Shown: positions 30,767 to 38,095 of the stretch, in pieces
Position numbering within the stretch: position 1 is the stretch's first letter
How the letters are laid out: each line of letters begins with the position of its first letter
NCBI GenBank assembly: GCA_020060235.1
Contig: JAGVAO010000171.1
Coordinates: 1-41,285 of the forward strand
From: Anaerolineales bacterium
GTDB lineage: Bacteria > Chloroflexota > Anaerolineae > Anaerolineales > Villigracilaceae
DNA: 41,285 nt
Reading direction: 5' to 3'
Translations under genes and position numbers: made by a program
The notes under the pieces: model-generated
What the model was told of the DNA's origin: nothing
The model's input: only the letters and a program-made list of their open reading frames with translations
The model's database searches: none

Positions 30767-31000
30767 TTATTTGAGAAAGTCATCCAGCGACGAAAACAAC
30801 TCATCGTCTGAAACGCTATCGGGGAGCGGCGTACTGCCCATCCCGCCGCTTCTCAAGGCGCTTTTGATGACAGATGTCCGCTTGCGGGCTGGGATTTGAC
30901 GAAAAAAGGCGATCAAATCGTCATCTTCTCCAGCCTGTAAACGCAGGTGAATCTGGAATTCCCATCGTTGGGCCTTGGAGACTGGCCGTCCGCGTGCCAT
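30767..31000 (-). CDS. ParR-like ribbon-helix-helix adaptor
   Basis: The 77-residue protein reads EFQIHLRLQAGEDDDLIAFFRQIP, then ARKRTSVIKSALRSGG, a beta-strand/helix/helix order as in ParR and StbB, which bind centromere repeats as dimers of RHH. The C-terminal acidic tail (SVSDDELFSSLDDFLK) would contact the actin filament, as in plasmid R1 ParR. The start overlaps the actin gene stop by one base (TAATG), the usual parMR order. Its length is short for ParR (about 95-120 residues). The likely binding sites are the TTTTCAC repeats just downstream. Confidence 0.7.
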   Translation of the reverse strand: MARGRPVSKAQRWEFQIHLRLQAGEDDDLIAFFRQIPARKRTSVIKSALRSGGMGSTPLPDSVSDDELFSSLDDFLK

Positions 31001-31992
31001 TACTTACTCTTACGTGTCTGCTCGAGCAGGGTCAGGCGATACAGCCCGCGCGCGATGGCCTGCACCGGCTCGTCCGGCAGGTAGGCTTTGCCGTTGAAGC
31101 GGTAGGGCAGGCTGTCTTTGAGCAGGATGGCCCCACCGCCCATAATCAGCACAGCGGCAAAGCGCTTCCAGGCTGTGCCCCACTGGCGCTCGATGACACC
31201 GGTGACTTCGCGCTCCCAGATGGGCAATGCCTCGCGGATGTGCAACTGCCCGGCCCGCAACTGGCTGTCCAGTTCGCCCAGCGAATACAGACGCTGGCCG
31301 TTGACAATCTCCAGTAGGCGGCGCACACCCGAGGCCGCCCCGGTAGTGAAGCGCTGGACGGGAGTGCGGTTGCGCACGACCATCAGTTCCACCGTGCCGA
31401 AGCCCACCGTGATAACCCCGACTTCGCCGCTGAACGCGCCTTTGCGTTCGGGAATAAAGTTGCCATCAGAATCGAGCAGGTAATCGAACAGGCCGCCCGT
31501 AACCTGGCTGGCGACCTTGACATCAGCGATTTCCAGGCTGTAGGTTTGGCCGTCTGCGGTCCATTCATGCGGGCCGCGAATCCAGCGTTTGACGTTCTCG
31601 ACATTCTGCTCGGCCAGGTCGCCAGTTAGGACTTCGTTGGGCAATCCCACCACCACTTTGAGCGGGGCGTTGAACTTGCCGTAGCGCTGCTGGTAGCGGG
31701 TCAGCGAGCCGTGCAGCAGGGCGCGCATTTCAGGCGTGCCGTTGAAGCGGTCTACATCCAGGTTCTCGACCGGGCGGCCGTAGTCATGGGCGTTCGGCCC
31801 GACATAGAACTGGCCGCTCTCGTTCTGAATGGCCAGCGGGGCCTTGGCCTTGCGCAGCCCCATCGTGTTGAGCACCTTCTGGCTGCCGTTGGTGGCGACC
31901 TGGGAGACGAGTTCCAGGCCGCCGTTTGCGCCGTACAGTTTGAAGGCGCCGTTCCCGGCGTCGATGCCGAGGGGAATAAAATTAGTTTGCAT
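31000..31992 (-). CDS. parM: ParM/Alp-type plasmid actin
   Basis: The 330-residue protein has actin-fold signatures: phosphate 1 loop PLGIDAGNGAFKLYG, phosphate 2 loop GVITVGFGTVELMVV, and an adenosine segment LIMGGGAILLKDSL. Other conserved pieces are VVVGLPNEVLTGD and PDEPVQAIARGLY. Such filaments push plasmid copies apart with the help of a small adaptor and centromere DNA. ATG 31992 follows AAGGAG. It is upstream of the RHH adaptor, one base overlapping. Its presence argues that the element was, or still can be, an independently replicating low-copy plasmid; chromosomal elements seldom need it. Confidence 0.85.
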   Translation of the reverse strand: MQTNFIPLGIDAGNGAFKLYGANGGLELVSQVATNGSQKVLNTMGLRKAKAPLAIQNESGQFYVGPNAHDYGRPVENLDVDRFNGTPEMRALLHGSLTRYQQRYGKFNAPLKVVVGLPNEVLTGDLAEQNVENVKRWIRGPHEWTADGQTYSLEIADVKVASQVTGGLFDYLLDSDGNFIPERKGAFSGEVGVITVGFGTVELMVVRNRTPVQRFTTGAASGVRRLLEIVNGQRLYSLGELDSQLRAGQLHIREALPIWEREVTGVIERQWGTAWKRFAAVLIMGGGAILLKDSLPYRFNGKAYLPDEPVQAIARGLYRLTLLEQTRKSK

Positions 31993-32021
31993 GGTGGTTG
32001 CTCCTTAATTCAGGATTGACG

Positions 32022-33368
32022 TTACCGGGCCGGGTTTGACGGGGCTTGACCGGCTTGACGGTATGACGCATCCCCGTGCAATGGGGACATGATTTCGGCC
32101 AGTTTGGACGTGATATAGCGGGCATTGTCGCGTTGCGGGTCGCGCAACACCCAGCCGCGCAACTCCCAATCTGCGAGCATCTGGCGCGCCGCCCGCTCGC
32201 GCTGGCCCCATCCCACCAGAATCGGGATGGAGAGCCTGCCACTGGTTTCGCGTTGTGCGCGGGTGAACAGGGTGAGTTCAAGGTCATTCAGTGAAGGTAG
32301 CAGCTTCTGACCCTGACCCAGGCTGGACGCTTCCACGAAGTAGGTCTGGATGGGGCCATGCCGGTTGCTGATCGCCAGGCCGGGCCGGTTCTCCGGGATG
32401 TGCTCGGCCCGTTTGCAGCCCATGCGCTCAGCCATTTGGGCGTTGCGCACCCGGAAGCAGAGCGTCAAGCCAACCTGGTCGCGGACGGGGCCGAGAATGT
32501 CCTTGGTGAATTCCTGGGCCGCAAAAACAAAGTGGATGCCGAACTTGCGTCCGCGCCAGCCTAGCGTGGCTAGAGCCTGGCCCATCGCGCCTTTCGCGCC
32601 ACCCAGGGCGGTTAGCACTGAACTGGCTTCATCCAGGACAACCAGTATTCTAGGCAGCGGCTCTTGTCCTTGCTTCACCATCAGCGCGTTGTACTCAGAG
32701 AGTTTCTGCGGACGCTCTGGAATGGCCTTGAACAATTCGGCGCGCCGGTCACACTCAGCAATGGCTTGCTCGATCAGCCCCAGGGCTTCCTGCGGAGTGC
32801 TGGCGATCGGTGCGGCCAGGTTGGGGTGACCTTCGAGCATTCCGAATGTTGTTTGGTCGATATCCGAGAGCAGAACCTGCATCTCGTCCCGGATGGCTTG
32901 CAGAACCAAGGATTGCAGGAAAATGGATTTGCCGGAGCCGGTAGCACCCAGGACGGCCAGGTGCAGCATTGTGTCCCAATCCAGCAAGACCGGCTGGCCG
33001 CTGAACCGGACACCGATGGCCAGCTTTCCGCGTGGCACGTCCAGGGGAAGGTCCACCCTGCGTGGCAGTTTGGGCAGCGGCGAGAGCAGGATGACATAAC
33101 GGATACCAGAGTGGTTCGAGAGATAGACCGGCAGGCCGCCCAGGTCGGTGCTCAACTGGTGCAGTAAGTCCTGGCTGGTGTAGGGGTTGTGGTCTCCAAG
33201 CCGGGCGGTGTCGAGTACGGCAATCAGCGGGGTCAGTCCGGCCAGGTGGGTGATGTAGAAGTCGCTGAAAGCCGGTTGTAGTTTGCGGCGGACGAGCGCG
33301 TTGGCAAGCTGTTTGGACACGCTTTCGGCCAATCTCATTTCACGGTGGGAGATGGTTATGCTGGTCAT
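32022..33368 (-). CDS. FtsK/TraB-type DNA translocase
   Basis: From ATG 33368 (MTSITISHREM, after AAAGGAGAA) the product has 448 residues. The motor has Walker A LGATGSGKS (141-148) and Walker B RILVVLDEASSV, followed by GRKFGIHFVFAAQEFTKD and the segment FRVRNAQMAERMGC, all typical of FtsK/SpoIIIE. The N-terminal 130 residues replace the membrane part of FtsK and no transmembrane helix is visible. The C-terminal part is helical with a winged-helix-like stretch (ARQMLADWELRGWVLRDPQRDNARYITSKLAEIM). The protein could move plasmid DNA between cells, as in Streptomyces TraB, or pump DNA during segregation. Two small membrane genes upstream could anchor it. Confidence 0.85.
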   Translation of the reverse strand: MTSITISHREMRLAESVSKQLANALVRRKLQPAFSDFYITHLAGLTPLIAVLDTARLGDHNPYTSQDLLHQLSTDLGGLPVYLSNHSGIRYVILLSPLPKLPRRVDLPLDVPRGKLAIGVRFSGQPVLLDWDTMLHLAVLGATGSGKSIFLQSLVLQAIRDEMQVLLSDIDQTTFGMLEGHPNLAAPIASTPQEALGLIEQAIAECDRRAELFKAIPERPQKLSEYNALMVKQGQEPLPRILVVLDEASSVLTALGGAKGAMGQALATLGWRGRKFGIHFVFAAQEFTKDILGPVRDQVGLTLCFRVRNAQMAERMGCKRAEHIPENRPGLAISNRHGPIQTYFVEASSLGQGQKLLPSLNDLELTLFTRAQRETSGRLSIPILVGWGQRERAARQMLADWELRGWVLRDPQRDNARYITSKLAEIMSPLHGDASYRQAGQAPSNPAR

Positions 33369-33393
33369 GGGTTCTCCTTTCTTCCTTCTGAAT

Positions 33394-34308
33394 TCATCCT
33401 TCATCCTTTTCATTCAGGTCTGTCTCGATGGCGTCGCGCACAATGCCGGGGATGACATCCCCCAGCAGTGGCCGTGCCTGGTCGGGCGGCAATACCCTGA
33501 TTTGAGCGAGTGGCGGCAGAATATTTTGTGTGGCCATCTTCTGTGCGAGTGCTTTGCGTTGTGGTGTTTGTCCGGGTTTTCCGCGCGTGGCCAGGTCGAT
33601 CATCTGGTCGCGGGCTGTGGTGGCGGACTGGATGTCTGGGGCAGTTAGGGCCGGGATTTGCGGCTTGGGGCCGGATAAGTCAACGAGCGGGTATGGATTG
33701 CGGTCTGCGTCGTAGACTTTGCCGTCGATGATGAGCAAGGGCGCGTCGCCGCGTTCGTCGCGCTGCACCGGGCGGACTTTGCTCCAGCGATAGCCCATGA
33801 ACAGGGCAAAGGCCAGTACCACGACCAGGGCCGCCCAGGGGGCGATTGCCTGGACTTCGTTCATCATCCGTTCCCGTTCAATCGCCAGTTCGACGCTGAC
33901 AGCCTGGCCGTGCAGGGCGGTGGCCTGGGCCGCAGCCTGGGCAGATTCGACGGTGGCGGTGAAGTTGGGTGTTGGTGTCCAGGCCTGTGCAGTTGCGGTT
34001 CCATTGGCTGCTGTGACGGTCTGCTCGGCGGCAGCGGTGGCTGTCCAGCCGGTGATTTGCCAGGCCCGTTCAGTGGAGGTCTCGATGGCCTGTTGGGTAG
34101 GGGCGTAGGCTGTAGCGGTGAGTTCTGCCGAGAGTGCCTGCGATGTCGCCTGCATGGATTCCAGGGTTGCCTGGGCCTGGATGTTGCCAAGGGCCAGGGT
34201 GTAGGTGTCTGGCGAAGGCGTGGCCAGGCGCGCTGGGACATCGTCCGCCGGTGTGGCACAGGCAGACAGCAACAGGGCGAGAAGGAGCAGGCAGCGCTTG
34301 GCGAACAT
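33394..34308 (-). CDS. Ala/Thr-rich lipoprotein with a single helix
   Basis: The 304-residue protein starts MFAKRCLLLLALLLSAC (modified Cys at 17), followed by about 130 residues rich in Ala, Thr and Gln that look like a coiled coil or flexible stalk (TATAAAEQTVTAANGTATAQAWTPTP). A membrane helix follows (about 155-172, PWAALVVVLAFALFMGY), then a cytoplasmic tail with DAPLLIIDGKVYDADRNPYPLV and PGQTPQRKALAQKM. It is inserted between a small membrane protein and the translocase, sharing a TAATG junction with the former. It may be a surface or coupling component for DNA transfer. No family is recognised. Confidence 0.72.
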   Translation of the reverse strand: MFAKRCLLLLALLLSACATPADDVPARLATPSPDTYTLALGNIQAQATLESMQATSQALSAELTATAYAPTQQAIETSTERAWQITGWTATAAAEQTVTAANGTATAQAWTPTPNFTATVESAQAAAQATALHGQAVSVELAIERERMMNEVQAIAPWAALVVVLAFALFMGYRWSKVRPVQRDERGDAPLLIIDGKVYDADRNPYPLVDLSGPKPQIPALTAPDIQSATTARDQMIDLATRGKPGQTPQRKALAQKMATQNILPPLAQIRVLPPDQARPLLGDVIPGIVRDAIETDLNEKDEG

Positions 34309-34766
34309 TACATCATCCAGAAATTGTCTGATGAATCAAAGGTACCTGCTGTTTCGTTCATTTCAATGCTATCCAGGTTGAGTTGGTGCAGCTGGTCTGC
34401 ATCCCGTTCGGCCTGCTCCTGTAATATTCGGTAAGTCAGCAAAGCCAGCGCGGTAGACAGCATGCTGTTGGCATCCGGTTGGATTTGCGCCGAATGCTGC
34501 ATATTCCGATCCAGCCCCAGGTGCCGCAGTGCGCGTTGGTATCTGCGTAGGAGCAGGAAGAGAATTACGAATGCCGTAACTGCAGCCAGAAAAATGGACA
34601 GCAAGAGCGCAACCAGCACGACCAGATTGCCAGCATTCGCTATTTGTGTCGCCCTACTGGCTTCGATGGCAGCCTGGGCTTGTTGGGAAGTGGCGTAAGA
34701 CTGGGAAATTGAGGCTAGACCGAAGAGCAGGGCGAGAACAATGATTGCTAGCAACATCATGCGCAT
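34308..34766 (-). CDS. Small two-helix membrane protein of the element
   Basis: I chose ATG 34766 (MRMMLLAIIVLALLFG), which follows GGAG. The 152-residue product has two hydrophobic stretches (residues 3-20 and about 45-73, LVVLVALLLSIFLAAVTAFVILFLLL), with a coiled loop between them (QAQAAIEASRATQIAN). The C-terminal half is soluble (LDRNMQHSAQIQPDANSMLS) with helical heptad character. The last codon overlaps the next start (TAATG). It is the first gene of the element's minus-strand operon. A role as anchor for the translocase is inference. Confidence 0.7.
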   Translation of the reverse strand: MRMMLLAIIVLALLFGLASISQSYATSQQAQAAIEASRATQIANAGNLVVLVALLLSIFLAAVTAFVILFLLLRRYQRALRHLGLDRNMQHSAQIQPDANSMLSTALALLTYRILQEQAERDADQLHQLNLDSIEMNETAGTFDSSDNFWMM

Positions 34767-34785
34767 AGTTGTCTCCGAATCAAAC

Positions 34786-34807
34786 AATCCCTGCTCGTGC
34801 AGGGATT
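34786..34807 (-). promoter_or_regulatory. 9-bp leader hairpin of the element's first operon
   Basis: Perfect arms AATCCCTGC (34786-34794) and GCAGGGATT (34799-34807) with a four-base loop lie 20 bp before the start codon at 34766. A GAACA-AAAAA-TGTTC palindrome (34851-34865) lies further upstream. Either could be an operator or an attenuator. Confidence 0.55.
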
Positions 34808-34911
34808 AAGAAAAATTGAAGCATAATGTTGGTTAGTGTGTATTTTTTGTGAACAAAAAATGTTCGCTTATTAGGCTTCCCCTTAGCTCCGCAAAAATGC
34901 GGCTTATAGAC

Positions 34912-35007
34912 CGGCCTGGGGCACAAACTTTATAAATCTGCACATTCACCCCTCTTGAGGGGGCTTTGCGGCCTGGGGTGCAAATTTAAAATCTGGACAT
35001 TCACCTC
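34912..35007. repeat. Imperfect direct repeats of about 40 bp, period 57
   Basis: Two copies (34912-34950 and 34969-35005) share CGGCCTGGGG, an A/T-rich stretch, AAATCTG and ACATTCACC. A 6-bp palindrome CCCCTC-TT-GAGGGG is between them. In the 466-bp stretch 34767-35232 no gene is seen. The repeats may be an att region or origin sites at the element's right edge. Confidence 0.6.
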
Positions 35008-35220
35008 GCTATTCGTAGTGACGGTAAACCGGTAGCATCTGCCCGTCAGAAAAAGTTACCGTTGTCTTAAAGTTCCTACTGTTGGCTGGCAGCAACCCTG
35101 CCGCCGGTTCTATTTACGCGCCTGTCGGCATATAACGCCCGCTATTCTGTCCGAGACATCCTGATGCTTCACAGCCAACTGGTCGGGGAAAAGTTCCACC
35201 CGGTGGTTTAAGGAAACTGA

Positions 35221-35226
35221 TAGAAT
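35221..35226 (+). promoter_or_regulatory. -10 box of the sensor-kinase gene, possibly leaderless
   Basis: TAGAAT ends seven bases before the ATG at 35233, so transcription could begin at or next to the start codon. No good -35 and no Shine-Dalgarno sequence are visible here. Confidence 0.4.
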
Positions 35227-35232
35227 ACCCCC

Positions 35233-37317
35233 ATGCGCGCAGAAAAAAACTTGCAGAAGCTGCAAACCCAACTGATACTGGCCTTCCTCATCGGCGCGTT
35301 GGGGATTGGGCTGACAATTGGCGTGCCTGCCATCCTGATTATTAACCGGCAGGCCTCGTTGCAAGCGCAATTGCTGCTGGAACAGGCGAGCCTGTCCACC
35401 CGCGCGTTCCTCGAAAACGAACAGGCCGATTTGCAAAACCTGGCGCTGCTGATTTCCCAGCGCCCCACCCTCATCCGCCTGCTGGATGATGCGGATGAGA
35501 CCGCATTCGCGGCCTACTTCGAAACCCTGGGGCAAGGCTCGAACCTGGACATCCTCCTGATTTGCGTTGGCGATGAAGAAATGGCCATGTTCAACCGCAG
35601 CGACCCGCCGCTGGGTTTGTGCGCCCAAACCTTACAGGAGGGCTATGCCGTTTCATCGTCCGGGGATATTTTTTACCTCTACACAAGCATCGACCTGGAA
35701 CTTTCGCAAGAGCCGCATGACAGGGTGATTGCCGGGAAAAGAACCTCGGCAACCTTGTCGATGCTGCAAAGCAAAACGGGCTTAACCTATTTCCTTATCC
35801 ATGAAGGTCGGGTTGTCAATGCCAGCGATTCATCCCTGCTATCAACGCCTGCCGACGAATTGTTGAGCCGCGCGCGCCAGCCGTTTGGCGCATCGGTCGG
35901 ACAGCAGGCGATTGAGATAAATTCCCACCGTTACCTTGTGGCGGAAATCATCCTCGACCCTGCGCTGGATATTCACCTGGTTAGCGCGCTGAACATCGAT
36001 GAGCAAATCGCCATTCAGCAAAACCTGACCGACTCGCTCATTTTGGGGGTTGTCTTTATTGTGTTGATTGCATCCGGGCTGGGGGCGTGGCAGTCGCAGC
36101 GCATCAGCGGCCCGATTGCCAGACTTGCCAGTTCGGCCCAGAAGTTCAGGCAGGGGAATCTCGATGCGCCGGTGAACGCCCAATCTCCCGTGCTTGAAAT
36201 CAGCCAGTTGGCAAACACTCTGGAGGATGCCCGCGTTGCGCTTCAGCACTCGGTCGGGCAGCTGCAAGCCGAAAAAGCCTGGATAGAGCAACTGCTCAAT
36301 GCCATCGTCGAAGGAACGCTGACCCTGGATGCCAGGAACAACATCACCTTCGCCAGCGCGGGCGTTGGCAAGATTCTGGAAACGGCTTCCGACCGGATTG
36401 TTGGGCAAAACGCAGATGACATTTTCATCACCGATAAGGACGATGTCTCCTTCTGCGGCCAACTTCCCCATGCAGGCCAGCAAGCCCGGATAACCGTCCG
36501 GCTGGCGGGTGGGAAGGAGCGACTGCTTTCGGTTTCGACGGCGACCTTCCTGCCGACCAACGCCAACCGCGCCCTTGTCATTCGGGATGTGACCAACGAA
36601 GAGTACGTCCACCGGCTATTGGGCGACTTTATGGCAAATATTACCCACGAGTTTCGCACGCCGCTTTCGGCCCTGGGTGCTTCTGCCGAGTTGTTGCTCG
36701 ATAACCTGCCTCACCTGACGCGCGATGAAATTAAGGAATTGTTGCTTTCGTTGAACCTGGGCATTCTCAACCTGCAAACCCTGATTGACAACCTGATTGA
36801 AGCCGCCAGCATCGAAGCCGGGAGATTTAAGGTATCCATCCAGCCTGCCCGGCTCGCATCCATTCTCGCGGATGCCGAGGCCATGACCCTGCCGCTGGCC
36901 GCCAAGTACAATTTACGGCTGGTGTTTTTGCCCGTCCCTGAATCCCTGTTGGTCCGCGCCGACCCGCGCCGAACGGTGCAGGTGCTGGTGAACCTGGTTT
37001 CCAACGCCATCAAACACAGCCCGGATGGCGGCAGGATTGAAGTCGCCCATGCCATCGAAGGCGGCCATTTGCTGGTCGAAGTTAGCGACGAGGGCCAGGG
37101 TATCCCGGAGGAGATACGCGGGAATCTTTTCCAGCGTTTTTCGCACCTGGATGCCAGGGCTGAACGCACCCGCCAGGGACTGGGGCTGGGCCTGTCGGTT
37201 GTCAAGGCAATCGTCGAGGCGCAGGGCGGGCAGGTCGGCGCAAAATCGCACCCATCGGGCGGAGCCGTTCTCTGGTTCACCATCCCGCTTGCCGAAGCAG
37301 ACGGAGAAGCGAATTAA
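35233..37317 (+). CDS. Membrane sensor histidine kinase (HAMP-PAS-HisKA-HATPase)
   Basis: The 694-residue protein has TM1 (about 16-37), an extracytoplasmic sensor of about 230 residues with a coiled start and CACHE-like fold (SDPPLGLCAQ, SSSGDIFYLYTSIDLE, LIHEGRVVNASDS), TM2 (about 272-292), HAMP (RISGPIARLASSAQKFRQG), a PAS domain (WIEQLLNAIVEGTLTLDARNNI), and the kinase core with phosphoacceptor H472 in ANITHEFRTPLSAL, N box NLVSNAIKHS, and G boxes EGQGIPEE and GLGLGLSVV. It passes phosphate to the response regulator encoded one base downstream. The sulfate-type transporter genes after them are plausible targets. The ligand is unknown; the periplasmic domain could sense sulfur oxyanions or another anion. 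Confidence 0.92.
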   Translation: MRAEKNLQKLQTQLILAFLIGALGIGLTIGVPAILIINRQASLQAQLLLEQASLSTRAFLENEQADLQNLALLISQRPTLIRLLDDADETAFAAYFETLGQGSNLDILLICVGDEEMAMFNRSDPPLGLCAQTLQEGYAVSSSGDIFYLYTSIDLELSQEPHDRVIAGKRTSATLSMLQSKTGLTYFLIHEGRVVNASDSSLLSTPADELLSRARQPFGASVGQQAIEINSHRYLVAEIILDPALDIHLVSALNIDEQIAIQQNLTDSLILGVVFIVLIASGLGAWQSQRISGPIARLASSAQKFRQGNLDAPVNAQSPVLEISQLANTLEDARVALQHSVGQLQAEKAWIEQLLNAIVEGTLTLDARNNITFASAGVGKILETASDRIVGQNADDIFITDKDDVSFCGQLPHAGQQARITVRLAGGKERLLSVSTATFLPTNANRALVIRDVTNEEYVHRLLGDFMANITHEFRTPLSALGASAELLLDNLPHLTRDEIKELLLSLNLGILNLQTLIDNLIEAASIEAGRFKVSIQPARLASILADAEAMTLPLAAKYNLRLVFLPVPESLLVRADPRRTVQVLVNLVSNAIKHSPDGGRIEVAHAIEGGHLLVEVSDEGQGIPEEIRGNLFQRFSHLDARAERTRQGLGLGLSVVKAIVEAQGGQVGAKSHPSGGAVLWFTIPLAEADGEAN

Positions 37318-37318
37318 G

Positions 37319-38011
37319 ATGAAAATACTGGTTGTGGAAGATGACCGCGTGGTCGCCGACCTGATTACCTTCACCGTGCGCCGCGCCGGATATGAAGCCG
37401 TGATGGCAAACGATGCCGTCAGCGCGTTGCGCCGCTGGCAGGAAGACCAACCCGACCTGATTTTGCTCGACATCAACCTGCCCGGCACGCCGGAGTTGAA
37501 GGATGGTTTTGCCATTTGCCGGTACATCCGCCGGGAGTCGGATTTGCCGATACTCCTGCTAACGGTGCGCGGCGAGGAAGACGATATTGTCAACGGGCTG
37601 GAAGCCGGGGCGGATGATTACGTTCTCAAACCGTTCAGCCCGCGCCAGTTGGTGGCGCGCATCCAGGCTGTGTTGCGGCGCGCCAATGCCAGGGGAAGCG
37701 CGCGCCAGGCCACTTTTTCAGTCAAAGGCTTGGATTTCAACCCCAAACTGCGCGAAGTGCGGCTGGCAAATGGGGATGTTGCCGCCCTGACCTCGCTCGA
37801 AAGCCGCCTGCTGGAAGCCCTGATGTTAAACGAAGGCCAGGTGCTGACCATCGACGACCTGATTAGCGACACCTGGGGCGCAGGCGGCGGCACCTCGGAG
37901 ATGCTGCGTCAACTGGTGCGCAGGCTGCGCGCCAAGGTCGAGCCTGACCCGGCCAACCCGCGCTATATTCACAACATTCCGGGGTTGGGGTATACCCTGA
38001 AAATTTCGTAA
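37319..38011 (+). CDS. OmpR/PhoB-family response regulator
   Basis: The 230-residue protein has a receiver domain with E7, D8, D9, phosphoacceptor D51 (LILLDINLP), T82-like TVRGEEDD and K104-like DYVLKPFSP, then a winged-helix output domain (FNPKLREVRLANGDVAALTSLESRLLEAL, and MLRQLVRRLRAKVEPDPANPRYIHNIPGLGYTL). It is read with the kinase upstream (two bases between stop and start). A tandem 11-bp TGTCA repeat covers its own stop and lies ahead of the ABC-importer genes, a natural binding site for this class. Confidence 0.93.
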   Translation: MKILVVEDDRVVADLITFTVRRAGYEAVMANDAVSALRRWQEDQPDLILLDINLPGTPELKDGFAICRYIRRESDLPILLLTVRGEEDDIVNGLEAGADDYVLKPFSPRQLVARIQAVLRRANARGSARQATFSVKGLDFNPKLREVRLANGDVAALTSLESRLLEALMLNEGQVLTIDDLISDTWGAGGGTSEMLRQLVRRLRAKVEPDPANPRYIHNIPGLGYTLKIS

Positions 38012-38032
38012 TTGTCACAGGATTGTCACACG
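38011..38032 (+). promoter_or_regulatory. Tandem 11-bp repeat, likely response-regulator site
   Basis: ATTGTCACAGG is followed immediately by ATTGTCACACG, so TGTCA recurs every 11 bp, one helical turn. PhoB and OmpR-type dimers bind such direct repeats; the half-site is close to the Pho-box TGTCA. Confidence 0.7.
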
Positions 38033-38038
38033 CTTATC

Positions 38039-38070
38039 ACCGCCCTGGTCACGCCGGGCGGTTATCTTTT
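38039..38070 (+). terminator. Terminator-like hairpin ahead of the importer genes
   Basis: Stem ACCGCCC (38039-38045) with GGGCGGT (38056-38062), ten-base loop, then TATCTTTT. It lies 26 bp before the ABC ATPase start, so it separates regulator and importer transcripts or acts as attenuator. Confidence 0.65.
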
Positions 38071-38095
38071 GGTTACATCAAACCAAGAGGTGAAC

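Larger units (their letters stand above)
24137..34766 (-). mobile_element. Integrated plasmid-like element
   Basis: All genes in this stretch lie on the minus strand and carry plasmid or conjugative-element functions: replication (primase, RepA-like ATPase, relaxation-like protein), segregation (ParM/ParR), DNA translocation (FtsK/TraB) and a tyrosine recombinase. Gene junctions overlap by one to ten bases in many places. I did not find matching direct repeats at its ends, so limits are those of the genes; the right edge could reach the repeats at 34912-35007. Confidence 0.7.

Noticed and set aside
34767-35232. tRNA or tmRNA as attachment site at the right edge of the element
   Set aside because: No cloverleaf or CCA-end pattern was found; only direct repeats and short palindromes are present.
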